A stretch of 37,210 nucleotides of DNA from Polyangiaceae bacterium. Its GTDB lineage: Bacteria; Myxococcota_A; Polyangia; Polyangiales; Polyangiaceae. This document shows, one piece after another, positions 22,548 to 30,700 of this stretch. Positions within the stretch are counted from its first letter, which is position 1. Each line of letters opens with the position of its first letter. The notes under the pieces were generated by a model. The model saw nothing but the letters and a program-made list of their open reading frames with translations. It ran no database searches and had not been told where the DNA came from. Made by a program: the position numbers and the translations under genes. Where the stretch lies: contig JADLFU010000058.1 in assembly GCA_020849655.1 (NCBI GenBank), forward strand, positions 1 to 37,210, in the 5' to 3' direction.

Positions 22548-23204
22548 CTAGACGCGGCGGAACACGCCGGTGACGACGCCGAGCAGCATCGTCGAGCGGA
22601 AGTCGATCGCGCGCACGAGGATGGGCGCCATCGCGGCGTTGGCCGGCTGGAACCGGACGTGGTCCTTCTCGGGAAAGTAGTACTTGACCGTGGCCTCGTC
22701 GCCGATGAGCGCCACCACGATCTCGCCGCGGTTGGCGACGCTCTGCTTCTTCACAAAGATGTAGTCGCCGTGGAGGATGCCCGCCTCGATCATCGAGTCG
22801 CCCGAGACGCGCAGGCCGAAGATGTCGCCCTGGCCGCCGACCATCGAGCGCGCGACCCGCACGGTGTCGAGGACGTTCTCGTCGGCGAGGATGGGGAGCC
22901 CGGCCGCGACGCGACCGAGGATGGGCACGTCGAGCGTGTCGTCGTCGACGGCGTGGGGCTCATCAGCATCGGCGCCGGTGAGCTCGCGCCCGAGGGGCGT
23001 CGGGCGCAGCGAGCGGGACTTCATGTCCTCGCGCGTGAGGTACCCCTTGTTCTCCAGCGCGCGGAGGTGATCGTTCACGCCGTTCGTGGAGCGGATGCCC
23101 ATGTGCGTGCCGATCTCGCGCAGGGTCGGCGGGTAGCCGCGATCCTTGATCGAGGTGCGGATGTACTCGAGGACCTGGTACTGCCGAGGCGTCAGACCGC
23201 GCAT
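22548..23204 (-). CDS. lexA: LexA SOS repressor and autoprotease
   Basis: A 218-residue repressor of the DNA-damage response. The N-terminal winged helix has RQYQVLEYIRTSI and TLREIGTHMGIRST. The cleavage site is Ala101-Gly102 in GRVAAGLPIL. The protease dyad is Ser137 (SGDSM) and Lys174 (EATVKYYF). An acidic linker (about 76-92) is slightly longer than in E. coli. RecA filaments are expected to trigger self-cleavage. The only plausible ATG is at 23204. It has no Shine-Dalgarno and lies six bases after a -10 hexamer, so the mRNA may be leaderless. The promoter spacer holds a LexA half-site, which fits autoregulation. Confidence 0.95.
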   Translation of the reverse strand: MRGLTPRQYQVLEYIRTSIKDRGYPPTLREIGTHMGIRSTNGVNDHLRALENKGYLTREDMKSRSLRPTPLGRELTGADADEPHAVDDDTLDVPILGRVAAGLPILADENVLDTVRVARSMVGGQGDIFGLRVSGDSMIEAGILHGDYIFVKKQSVANRGEIVVALIGDEATVKYYFPEKDHVRFQPANAAMAPILVRAIDFRSTMLLGVVTGVFRRV

Positions 23205-23210
23205 GGGCGA

Positions 23211-23239
23211 TGCATACTGAACGGGCGCACCCTGGTCAA
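23211..23239 (-). promoter_or_regulatory. lexA promoter, apparently leaderless
   Basis: Read on the minus strand: TTGACC (23239-23234), exactly 17 bases, then TATGCA (23216-23211), then six bases to the ATG at 23204. The start point would fall at or near the A of the start codon. Confidence 0.5.
23216..23232 (-). promoter_or_regulatory. LexA operator within the lexA promoter spacer
   Basis: The minus strand contains GTTCAG (23222-23217), the invariant half of the M. xanthus LexA motif as I recall it. The whole 17-base site matches 13 of 17 positions. It sits between -35 and -10, where bound LexA would block RNA polymerase. Confidence 0.45.
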
Positions 23240-23420
23240 GCAACCGGTGTCGTTTTCCGGTTGACGCCCTCCGCCGAGATCGGGGATCGCGCGCTCGAGA
23301 GGTGTCCAAGCTCGCGAGCGAACCGGGCTAGGCTAGGGAGGCCGACGCAGGAATACCCGCCGTATTTCGAGGAGGCCGACCGACGCGTCGCCCGGTGCAG
23401 CCGCGAGATTGGGCACCTCA

Positions 23421-24068
23421 TCAGGGGCCGACCGAGAGCACCTGCGCCGCGAAGAGATCCCCCGCGGGCCCCGCCAGCAGCGCGACGGCGCGCGCGAGGT
23501 CGTCGGGGTCGGCCGCGTCGTCGCACCGGCCGGCGACGCCGTGGACCGTCACGCCTCGAGGCGCGAGCTCGAGCGCCAGCGCGCGGACCAGCGCGGACGT
23601 CGCGCCCACCACCAGCGCGCCGACGCCCGAGGTCGCCGCGTCCGCGCGCGCGCGGGACGACGCGACGGCGATGAGGCGGCCGCCGCGAGGCAGGAGCGGC
23701 GCCGCGGCGCGGAAGGCGTGGAGCGCGCCCGCCACCCCGGCGCCGAGCGCGTCGACGGTGGGGTCGAGCAGCGGCGCCGAGGAAGAGACGCCCGCGCACG
23801 TGACGACGAGATCGAGCCCGCCGAGCGTCGCCAGCGCGTGGCGCGCCGCGGCCTCGCAGGCGGAGGGATCGCGCGCGTCGGCGACGAGGTGGCACGCCCT
23901 GCCGCCCTGGAACGCGATCTCACCCACCGTCTCGCCGAGGGCGCGCTCGCCCCGCGCAGAGACGAGCACGCGCGCCCCCTCCGCGCCGAGGCGCACGGCG
24001 ACCGCCCGCCCGACCCCGCGCGAGGCCCCCTGGACCCACGCCACCTTGCCCGCGAGCGCCCGCTGCAT
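23421..24068 (-). CDS. Short-chain dehydrogenase/reductase-fold protein lacking the catalytic Tyr and Lys
   Basis: A 215-residue Rossmann protein. The cofactor loop QGASRGVGRAVAVRL corresponds to TGxxxGIG, with Gln for Thr. VVTCAGVSS matches the NNAG strand, and LIAVASSRARA the catalytic-Ser strand. Where active members have YxxxK, this one reads VVGATSALVRALALELAP, so both the catalytic Tyr and the Lys are replaced (Val and Thr in my alignment). The final VHGVAGR replaces VNxVxPG. It is also shorter than the usual 240-260 residues. I expect a nucleotide-binding protein without classical dehydrogenase activity, or a decayed gene that is still in frame. It is separated from lexA by 216 bases with no recognised feature other than the lexA control region, and divergent from the bactofilins. 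Confidence 0.75.
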   Translation of the reverse strand: MQRALAGKVAWVQGASRGVGRAVAVRLGAEGARVLVSARGERALGETVGEIAFQGGRACHLVADARDPSACEAAARHALATLGGLDLVVTCAGVSSSAPLLDPTVDALGAGVAGALHAFRAAAPLLPRGGRLIAVASSRARADAATSGVGALVVGATSALVRALALELAPRGVTVHGVAGRCDDAADPDDLARAVALLAGPAGDLFAAQVLSVGP

Positions 24069-24159
24069 CAGGCGCCCGGGCTACCACGAAAGACGGCGGG
24101 CGCGCGGCGCACTTCGGCGCACCGACGCGCGGGCGCTGTGGTAGGAGCGCGCACCGCAG

Positions 24160-24516
24160 ATGGCCACGAAGCGCCCCACCTCAGGAGCAGTCCTCGGTTC
24201 GAGCACCACCGTGCGTGGCCGGGTGACCGGCGACGTGGATCTGACGGTCGAGGGCACGGTCGAGGGCGACGTGCTGGTGAGCGGCGCGATCGTCATCGCG
24301 GAGGGCGGCGCGGTGACCGGCGACGCCGTCGAGGCGAGCTCGGTCGACGTCGGCGGCGCGCTCACGGCCGACGTCAGCTGCGACGGCGCGGTGACCGTGC
24401 GCGCGGGCGCGTCGCTGCGCGGCAAGGTGCGCGCGAAGAGCCTGCGGATCGACGAGGGCGCGAGCGTCAGCGCCGACCTGGACTGCGAGTTCGAGCTCCC
24501 CGCCGAGCTTCGCTGA
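24160..24516 (+). CDS. Bactofilin (first of three)
   Basis: A 118-residue beta-helical cytoskeletal protein. The core is a run of short G/V/D repeats (VRGRVTGDVDLTVEGTVEGD, then VIAEGGAVTGDAVEASSVDV and so on), with a central hydrophobic ladder as in the DUF583 domain. A short N-terminal tail (MATKRPTSGAV) and an acidic end (DCEFELPAELR) flank it. Bactofilins polymerise without nucleotide into filaments that position cell-wall, motility or chromosome-segregation proteins. M. xanthus BacN, BacO and BacP are likewise encoded in tandem. Which of these it matches cannot be told by eye. It is 36 bases upstream of the second bactofilin. Confidence 0.9.
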   Translation: MATKRPTSGAVLGSSTTVRGRVTGDVDLTVEGTVEGDVLVSGAIVIAEGGAVTGDAVEASSVDVGGALTADVSCDGAVTVRAGASLRGKVRAKSLRIDEGASVSADLDCEFELPAELR

Positions 24517-24552
24517 CGAACTATCAAATCTCACACGGAGAACGGGACACGC

Positions 24553-24867
24553 ATGGCCACCACCATCCTGGCTGCGGGCATCACCATCGAGGGCGAGCTC
24601 ACCTCTGACGACGAGCTCGAGATCGCGGGCACGGTGCGCGGGAAGATCACCTGCAAGGACGCGCTCACGGTCGCGAGCGGCGCCGTCGTCGAGGCCGAGA
24701 TCTCGGCGCACAAGGTCGCGCTCGCGGGCAGCGTGACGGGCAACGTCGTCGCCGAGGATCGCGTCGACCTGCAGGCGGGCGGGCGCCTCGTCGGCGACGT
24801 GCGCGCGGCGCGCCTCACCATCGCCGACGGCGCCAGCTTCAAGGGCAACGTCGACATGGACGTCTGA
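24553..24867 (+). CDS. Bactofilin (second of three)
   Basis: At 104 residues this is almost a bare bactofilin core: TILAAGITIEGELTSDDELE, VRGKITCKDALTVASGAVVE, then further turns ending in ASFKGNVDMDV. The N-terminal ATTILAAGITIEGEL matches the conserved bactofilin beginning, in which a short hydrophobic segment may touch the membrane. A Shine-Dalgarno (CGGAG) lies 13 bases before the ATG. It is flanked closely by the other two bactofilins, so co-polymers of unequal subunits are plausible. Confidence 0.92.
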   Translation: MATTILAAGITIEGELTSDDELEIAGTVRGKITCKDALTVASGAVVEAEISAHKVALAGSVTGNVVAEDRVDLQAGGRLVGDVRAARLTIADGASFKGNVDMDV

Positions 24868-24879
24868 CGGAGGACACGG

Positions 24880-25449
24880 ATGAACACGACTGTCATCGCA
24901 GCGGGCACGTGGGTTCGCGGCAGCATCCAGGGCGACGGAGACCTCACCGTCGCGGGGCGCGTCGACGGGGAGATCGAGGTCGCGGGGGACGTGACGCTCG
25001 AGGGCACGGCGCTCGTGAAAGGCAACGTCTCCGGCGCGCGGCTGGTCGTGCGCGGCGCGGTCGCGGGGGATCTCTCGGGCTCGACCGCCGTCGTGCTCGA
25101 GGACGGCGCGCGCGTCGTCGGCGACGTGCGGGCCCCCTCGCTCGGCGTCGGGGACGGCGCGCTCGTCCGCGGCCGCGTCGAGACGAGCGACGCGGTCGGA
25201 TCGCGCCCTGCCTCGAAGGCCACGTCCCGTGCGCCCGAGCGTCCGGCGCCCGCCGCGCGCCCCGCGCCTGCCGCGCGTCCCGCGCCGCCCCCGCCCAGGC
25301 CCGCCCCGCGCGTCGAGGCGCCGAAGCCCGTCGCGGCCAAGGCGGCGCCGCCGCCCGCTCCCGCCTCGCCGCCGAAGCCCCCGCCGCCGGTCGTCCCCGC
25401 GATGAAGCGCGGCGCGAAGGTGGGGCTGAAGAAGAAGGCCGCGGGATGA
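24880..25449 (+). CDS. Bactofilin with long Pro/Ala-rich tail and basic C-terminus (third of three)
   Basis: A 189-residue protein. The bactofilin core occupies about 1-108 (TVIAAGTWVRGSIQGDGDL through VRGRVETSDA). An 80-residue disordered tail rich in Pro, Ala and Lys follows, with stretches such as APPPAPASPPKPPPPVVP. It ends in a basic peptide, MKRGAKVGLKKKAAG. M. xanthus BacP and BacM also carry tails with conserved basic ends used for partner binding, so this copy is the likely adaptor of the trio. The polyproline runs would depend on EF-P, whose modifying ligase is encoded at 488-1675. The stop overlaps the pyrE ATG (ATGA). Shine-Dalgarno GGAGG at 24869-24873. Confidence 0.92.
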   Translation: MNTTVIAAGTWVRGSIQGDGDLTVAGRVDGEIEVAGDVTLEGTALVKGNVSGARLVVRGAVAGDLSGSTAVVLEDGARVVGDVRAPSLGVGDGALVRGRVETSDAVGSRPASKATSRAPERPAPAARPAPAARPAPPPPRPAPRVEAPKPVAAKAAPPPAPASPPKPPPPVVPAMKRGAKVGLKKKAAG

Positions 25450-26000
25450 GCGATCGCGCGCGCCTCCGCGAGCTGCTCGCGGCGCGCAGCTACGAGCGTC
25501 GGCGCGTGGTGCTCGCGTCGGGTCGCGAGAGCGATTTCTTCATCGACTGCAAGCAGACCATCCTGACCGCGGAGGGGCACGCGCTCGTCGGCCGCGTGAT
25601 GCTCGAGGCGCTCGGCGAGCTCCCGTCGTGCGGCGCCGTCGCGGGCGTCGAGCTCGGCGGCTGCCCGCTCGCGTCCGCGGTCTCGTTGACGAGCTTCCTC
25701 GCGGCGCGCCCGCTCGACGCGCTGTACGTGCGGAAGGAGACGAAGGACCACGGCTCGCGGCGCCGCGTCGAGGGCGACCGCTCGCTCACCCCTGGGCTCG
25801 CCGTCGTGCTGCTGGAGGACGTCGTGACGACGGGCGGCTCGTCGCTGCGCGCGGTCGAGGCGCTCCAGGCGTCCGGCGCGCGCGTCGTGGGCGTGCTCGC
25901 CCTCGTCGACCGGGAGGAGGGCGCCGCGGAGACGTTCTCGCGCGCGGGGCTGCCGCTCGCGTCGGTGTTCAAGAAATCGGATTTCGTCGGCGCGCCGTGA
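25446..26000 (+). CDS. pyrE: Orotate phosphoribosyltransferase
   Basis: A 184-residue type I phosphoribosyltransferase that joins orotate to PRPP to give OMP. It shows the substrate strand ESDFFIDCKQTIL, the flexible loop region with VRKETKDHGSRRRVEG and the PRPP-binding signature VVLLEDVVTTGGSSL near 120-135. Length fits the bacterial enzyme. The ATG overlaps the bactofilin stop and the stop overlaps the GTG of the SctN-like ATPase, so a housekeeping pyrimidine gene sits inside a cytoskeleton/secretion transcript. pyrF lies 12.6 kb upstream. Confidence 0.95.
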   Translation: MSDRARLRELLAARSYERRRVVLASGRESDFFIDCKQTILTAEGHALVGRVMLEALGELPSCGAVAGVELGGCPLASAVSLTSFLAARPLDALYVRKETKDHGSRRRVEGDRSLTPGLAVVLLEDVVTTGGSSLRAVEALQASGARVVGVLALVDREEGAAETFSRAGLPLASVFKKSDFVGAP

Positions 26001-27277
26001 CGCCGCCGGGCGATCTCGCGCGCGCTCGCCCCGTCGCGGTGTCGGGCCGCGTGGTCGGCGTGACCGGCGGGATCGTGCGGGCCGCGCTGCCGCTCGCGCG
26101 CGTGGGGGAGAGGGCGCGCGTGCTGCGCGAGGGCGCGCCGCTCGACGTGGAGATCATCGGCTTCGACGAGCGCGCGGCCTCTCTCGCGCCGCTCGGCGAG
26201 ACCGCGGGCGTGCGCCTGGGGGACGTCGTCGAGCCCGTCGAGGCGCCGCTCACGGTGCGCGTCGGGGAGGGCTGCCTCGGGCGCGTGCTCGGCCCGCTGG
26301 GCGCGCCCGTGGACGGACGCGGACCGCTCGAGGGAGGCCGCGAGGCGCCGCTCCGGCGCGCGCCCCCCGCGCTCACCGAGCGGCGACCGGTCACGCGGCA
26401 GCTCGTCACCGGGCTGCGGGTGATCGACGCGCTCGCGCCGCTCGGAGAGGGGCAGCGAGTGGGGCTGTTCGCGCCGAGCGGCGCCGGGAAATCCACGCTG
26501 CTCGCGCGCCTCGCGGCCGCCTCGGGCGCGGACGTCGTCGTGCTCGGTCTCGTGGGGGAGCGCGGCAGGGAGGCCGCGGAGCTCGCCGCGCGCGTGACGT
26601 CGTCGGCCGGCGCGCGCGCCGTCGTGATCGTCGCGACGAGCGACGCGCCGCCGCTCGCGCGCGTCTGCGCGGCCGAGTGCGCGACGGCGATCGCGGAGGG
26701 GTTCCGGGACACCGGCCGGCGCGTCCTGCTCGCGGTCGACTCGATCACCCGCGTCGCGCGGGCGCTCCGGGAGCTCGGGCTGGCGGCCGGTGAGCCCCCG
26801 GCGCGCAGAGGGTTCCCGCCGAGCACGTTCTCGTACCTGCCGCGGCTGTTCGAGCGCGCGGGCGCGACCGCGACGGGCACGATCACGGCGATCTACTCGG
26901 TGCTCGTCGAGGGCGACGATCCCGACGAGCCGGTCGCCGACGAGGTGCGCGGCCTGCTCGACGGGCACCTCGTGCTGTCGCGCGGCCTGCTCGCGCGCGG
27001 CGTCGTGCCCCCCGTGGATCCGGTCGCGTCGCTGTCGCGCGTGTCGGTGACCCCGGAGGACGTCACCGCGCAGCGGCGGCGCTGCGTGGCGTGGCTGGCG
27101 ACGCTGGAGCAGAAGCGGGAGCTCGTGGCCCTCGGCGGGCACGCGCCCGGGAGAGACCCGCTGCTCGACGAGGCGCTGTCGATGGAGCGAGGGCTCGACG
27201 CGCTCGTCCGTCAGCCGGACGCCTCGCCCGCGCCGCTCGCGGAGACGCGCCGGATGCTCGAGCAGCTCACGCGCTGA
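25997..27277 (+). CDS. FliI/SctN-family type III secretion ATPase
   Basis: A 426-residue RecA-fold ATPase of the FliI/YscN/SctN class. The N-terminal beta-barrel (about 10-85) precedes the Walker A loop LFAPSGAGKSTLL with Lys165, the GLVGERGREAAE switch with the catalytic Glu, the Walker B LLAVDSITR with Asp248 and the family stretch GEPPARRGFPPSTFSYLPRL followed by FERAG. VEGDDPDEPVADEVRGLLDGH and the LSRVSV region are typical. F1 beta subunits lack the GEPPxxRGYPPS element, and Rho differs elsewhere, so the secretion assignment is firm. Such ATPases form hexamers that unfold and feed substrates into flagellar or injectisome export gates. No SctL, SctQ or SctV gene is adjacent; a SctS-like gene lies 25 kb away. 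The GTG start overlaps pyrE. It overlaps the convergent thioesterase gene by 11 bases. Confidence 0.9.
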   Translation: MTPPGDLARARPVAVSGRVVGVTGGIVRAALPLARVGERARVLREGAPLDVEIIGFDERAASLAPLGETAGVRLGDVVEPVEAPLTVRVGEGCLGRVLGPLGAPVDGRGPLEGGREAPLRRAPPALTERRPVTRQLVTGLRVIDALAPLGEGQRVGLFAPSGAGKSTLLARLAAASGADVVVLGLVGERGREAAELAARVTSSAGARAVVIVATSDAPPLARVCAAECATAIAEGFRDTGRRVLLAVDSITRVARALRELGLAAGEPPARRGFPPSTFSYLPRLFERAGATATGTITAIYSVLVEGDDPDEPVADEVRGLLDGHLVLSRGLLARGVVPPVDPVASLSRVSVTPEDVTAQRRRCVAWLATLEQKRELVALGGHAPGRDPLLDEALSMERGLDALVRQPDASPAPLAETRRMLEQLTR

Positions 27278-27668
27278 TCCCGCCGAGCGCCGCCACGACC
27301 TCGGCCGGCACCGCGCGCGGGCGCCGCGTCGCTCGGTCGATGAACACGTGCTTCGTCAGCCCGCGCGCGCAGGCGTCGGCGCCTCTCCGCGCGACGTAGC
27401 GGACGGTGATCGACGTGTCGCCGACGGCGGCGAGCGCGACCTCGATCTCGAGCGCGTCGCCGAACGCGAGCGGCCTCGCGTAGTCGGCCTCGGCGTGCAC
27501 GAGCGGCGCGCCCCACTCGCCCGCCCGGAGCACCTCCTCGAGCCGCACGCCGCCCTCGCGGAGCGACGCCACGAACGCGTCATGAAACAAATCGAACACC
27601 CTCGCGAAGAACACGATCCCGGCGGCGTCGACGTCCTGGAACCTCACCCCCGCAGGGATCGTGCGCAT
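27267..27668 (-). CDS. Hotdog-fold acyl-CoA thioesterase (YbgC/4HBT type)
   Basis: A 133-residue hotdog protein. RFQDVDAAGIVFFARVFDLFHDAF matches the YbgC/4-hydroxybenzoyl-CoA thioesterase motif, with the catalytic Asp in VDAAG. YARPLAFGDALEIEVALAAVG forms the second strand pair and TKHVFIDRATRRPRAVP the last. The substrate is unknown; short-chain acyl-CoA is usual for YbgC, and 1,4-dihydroxy-2-naphthoyl-CoA is an alternative in related enzymes. The ATG at 27668 fits the domain start exactly. The gene stands alone on its strand between two plus-strand units and overlaps the end of the ATPase gene by 11 bases. Confidence 0.88.
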   Translation of the reverse strand: MRTIPAGVRFQDVDAAGIVFFARVFDLFHDAFVASLREGGVRLEEVLRAGEWGAPLVHAEADYARPLAFGDALEIEVALAAVGDTSITVRYVARRGADACARGLTKHVFIDRATRRPRAVPAEVVAALGGISA

Positions 27669-27746
27669 GAAGCGTGGCGTGCGCGGCCGTGAGGCCCGCG
27701 TCAAGGCTCGCGACGGGCGCGCGGCGGACGGGTATGGTGCGCTGCG

Positions 27747-30700
27747 ATGGCAGCCGTTCGGCGTGGCCCCGTCGCGGGGTTCCTCTTCTGCTCGGGTGCG
27801 TGCGCGCTCGTCTACCAGGTCGCCTGGACGCGCGAGTTCCGGCTCGTCTTCGGCGCCTCGACGGCGGCCTCGGCGGCCGTGCTCGCGATCTTCATCGGAG
27901 GCCTCGGCGCCGGCGGGCTGTGGCTCGGCGCGCGGGCCGACCGCGCGAAGAGCCCGCTGATGATGTACGGCAACCTCGAGGCGGTCGTGGCGCTCTCGGC
28001 CGCGGCGACGCCGCTCCTGCTGAAGGCGGCGCGCGCGGCGTACCTCGGCATAGGCGGGGCCTCGACGCTCGGCGACGCGGGCGGGACGGTCGCGCGGCTC
28101 GCGCTCTCGGCCCTCGTGCTCGCGGTTCCCACCTTCGCGATGGGCGGCACGCTGCCGGCGGCGGTGCGCGCGGCGCAGGGCGAGGCGGATCAAGGCCGGC
28201 GCGACACCGCGCTCCTCTACGGCGCCAACACGATGGGCGCCGTCACGGGGAGCCTCGCGACCACGTTCGTCCTGCTCGAGGTGTTCGGCACGCAGATCTC
28301 GCTGTGGCTCGCGTGCCTGGTGAACCTCCTCGTCGCGATGGTGGCGCGCATGGTCGCGCGGAGCGGCGCGTTCGTCGAGCTCGCGCCCGCGCCGCCCCCC
28401 GAGCCCGTCGCGGCGTCGCGCGCGGAGGCCGCGCCCGCGCCGTTCGTGCTCGCGTCGGCGCTGATCGTGGGGTTCGTGTTCTTCCTGATGGAGCTCGTGT
28501 GGTACCGGATGCTCGGGCCGCTGCTCGGCGGCTCCGTGTTCACGTTCGGGATCATCCTCGCGGTCGCGCTGGCGGGCATCGGGCTCGGGGGACTCTCCTA
28601 CGCGCTGCTCGGGAAGAACCGCCCCGCGACCCTGAGCGCGTTCGCGGTGACGTCGCTGCTCGAGGCGCTCCTGGTCGCCGTCCCGTTCGCGCTCGGCGAC
28701 AGGCTCGCCGTGCTCGCGGGCTCGCTGCGCGCGCTCGGCGCGTTCGGGTTCGTCGGGCTCTCGACCGCGTGGGTCGCCGTCGCGGCGATCGTCGTGTTCC
28801 CCGCGGCGTTCGCGTCGGGGGTGCAGTTTCCGCTGCTGATCGCGCTCCTCGGTCGCGGTCGTGACGGCGTCGGCCGGCAGCTCGGGCTCACCTACGCGTG
28901 GAACACCGTGGGAGCGATCCTCGGCTCGCTGGCGGGCGGGTTCGGGCTCGTGCCGGCGCTCGGCGCGCCCGGCGCGTGGCGCCTGGTCGGCATCCTGCTC
29001 GCCGGGATCGGGCTCGCGGCCGGCGGGCTCGCGGCGCTCCGCACGAGGCGCCCGCTGCTGCTCGTGCTCCCGGCCGCGCTCTCGGCGCTCACGTTCGTGA
29101 CGCTCGCGGCGACGGGCCCGACGGCGGCGTGGCGGCACACGCCGATCGGCGCGGGCCGCGTGGCGATCTCGACGTTCTCGACCCCGACGACCACGCACGC
29201 CTGGCTGTCCGACGCGCGCGCGCGCGTGCTGTGGGAGCGAGACGGCGTCGAGAGCAGCGTCGCGCTGACGCAGGGGGACGACGTCTCGTTCGTCGTCAAC
29301 GGCAAGACCGACGGGAGCTACCGGACGGACGCCGCGACGCAGGTGATGGCGGGGATCGTCGGCGGCTGCCTCCACGGATCGCCGAGGTCGGCGTACGTGA
29401 TCGGCGTCGGCACGGGATCGTCGGCGGGCTGGCTGGGCGTGTTCCCCGGCATCGTGCGCGTCGACGTCGCCGAGATCGAGCCGGCCATCCTCGACGTCGC
29501 GAGGCACGGCGCGCTCATCAACAAGGACATGCTGCGCAACCCGAGGGTCCAGGTGCACCTGCACGACGCCCGGGAGGGCCTCTTGACCTCGCACCGCAGG
29601 TTCGACCTGATCGTCAGCGAGCCGTCGAACCCGTACCGCGCCGGCATCAGCAGCCTCTTCACGCGCGAGTACTACGAGGCGGTCGCGTCGCGCCTCTCGG
29701 ACACCGGGCTCTTCTTGCAGTGGGTGCAGGCGTACGAGATCGACGCAGAGACGGTGCGGAGCATCTACGGGACGGTCGGCGGCGTGCTCCCCAACATCGA
29801 GACGTGGCGGCTCGAGACCAACGATCTGCTCCTCGTCGCGTCGAAGCATCCCCGCGCGGTGACGGTCGCGGCGATCGAGGCCTGCATGAAGGACGAGGCC
29901 GTGCGCGAGGCGCTGCGCGTCGCGTGGACGACCGACTCGACGGCGGGGTTCCTCGCGCACTACGTCGCGCGGCCGTCGTTCGCGACGTACCTGCGCGGCG
30001 CCTACAAGGACCAGCCGCTGAACACCGACGATCAGAACCCCCTCGAGTTCGGCCTCGCGCGGACGGTCGGCGTGGCGGGGCTGCTCGGGCACGACGTGGT
30101 GGAGGCGGCGGCGGCGCGCGGCGAGTCGCGCCCTGCCCCCGACGCCGGCTCCATCGACCAGGCGCTGGTCGACGACGAGCTGGTCTCCCAGGGGTTCGCG
30201 CGGGACACGGGCGCGGCGCTCCCGGCCGGCGCGTCGCCGGAGCTCGCCGCGCGTCACCGCGCGCTCAGCGCCTGGCTGAGGGCGGACGCGCCCGACGCCG
30301 TCCACGCGTGGAAGCAGCAGCCGAAGGCCCCGACGACGATCCTCGAGCGCGTCGCGATGTCCGAGGCGTTCGCGGCGGTCGGCGATCCCGCGGCGCCCGG
30401 CCTGGCTCAGGCGCTCGACGCGACGCACCCCGCGGAGGCCGCGCTCGCGCGCGCGCTGTACGAGCTCGCCGCGCAGCGCGCCGACGACGCCCTCCCTCAC
30501 CTGTCGCGCACGTTCGCGGTGATGCGGGAGAACCCCTGGATGGTGGGCCCCTCGGCCGAGCACGCGCTCGCGGTCGCGGTGAGCGCGGCCCGCGACCAGC
30601 CGCGGCTCGCGCCCGCCATCTACGAGATGCTGAAGCGCCCGTTCGCGGCGGGCCTCTTCGAGAGCCGCCGGATCATGGCGGCGTTCGAGGTGTCACGCAA

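Noticed and set aside
27267-30563. A 1098-codon open frame on the minus strand running into the thioesterase gene
   Set aside because: Only its last 133 codons form a known domain. The rest is Arg/Glu/Asp/His-rich sequence antisense to the synthase fusion, typical of stop-free shadow frames in GC-rich DNA.
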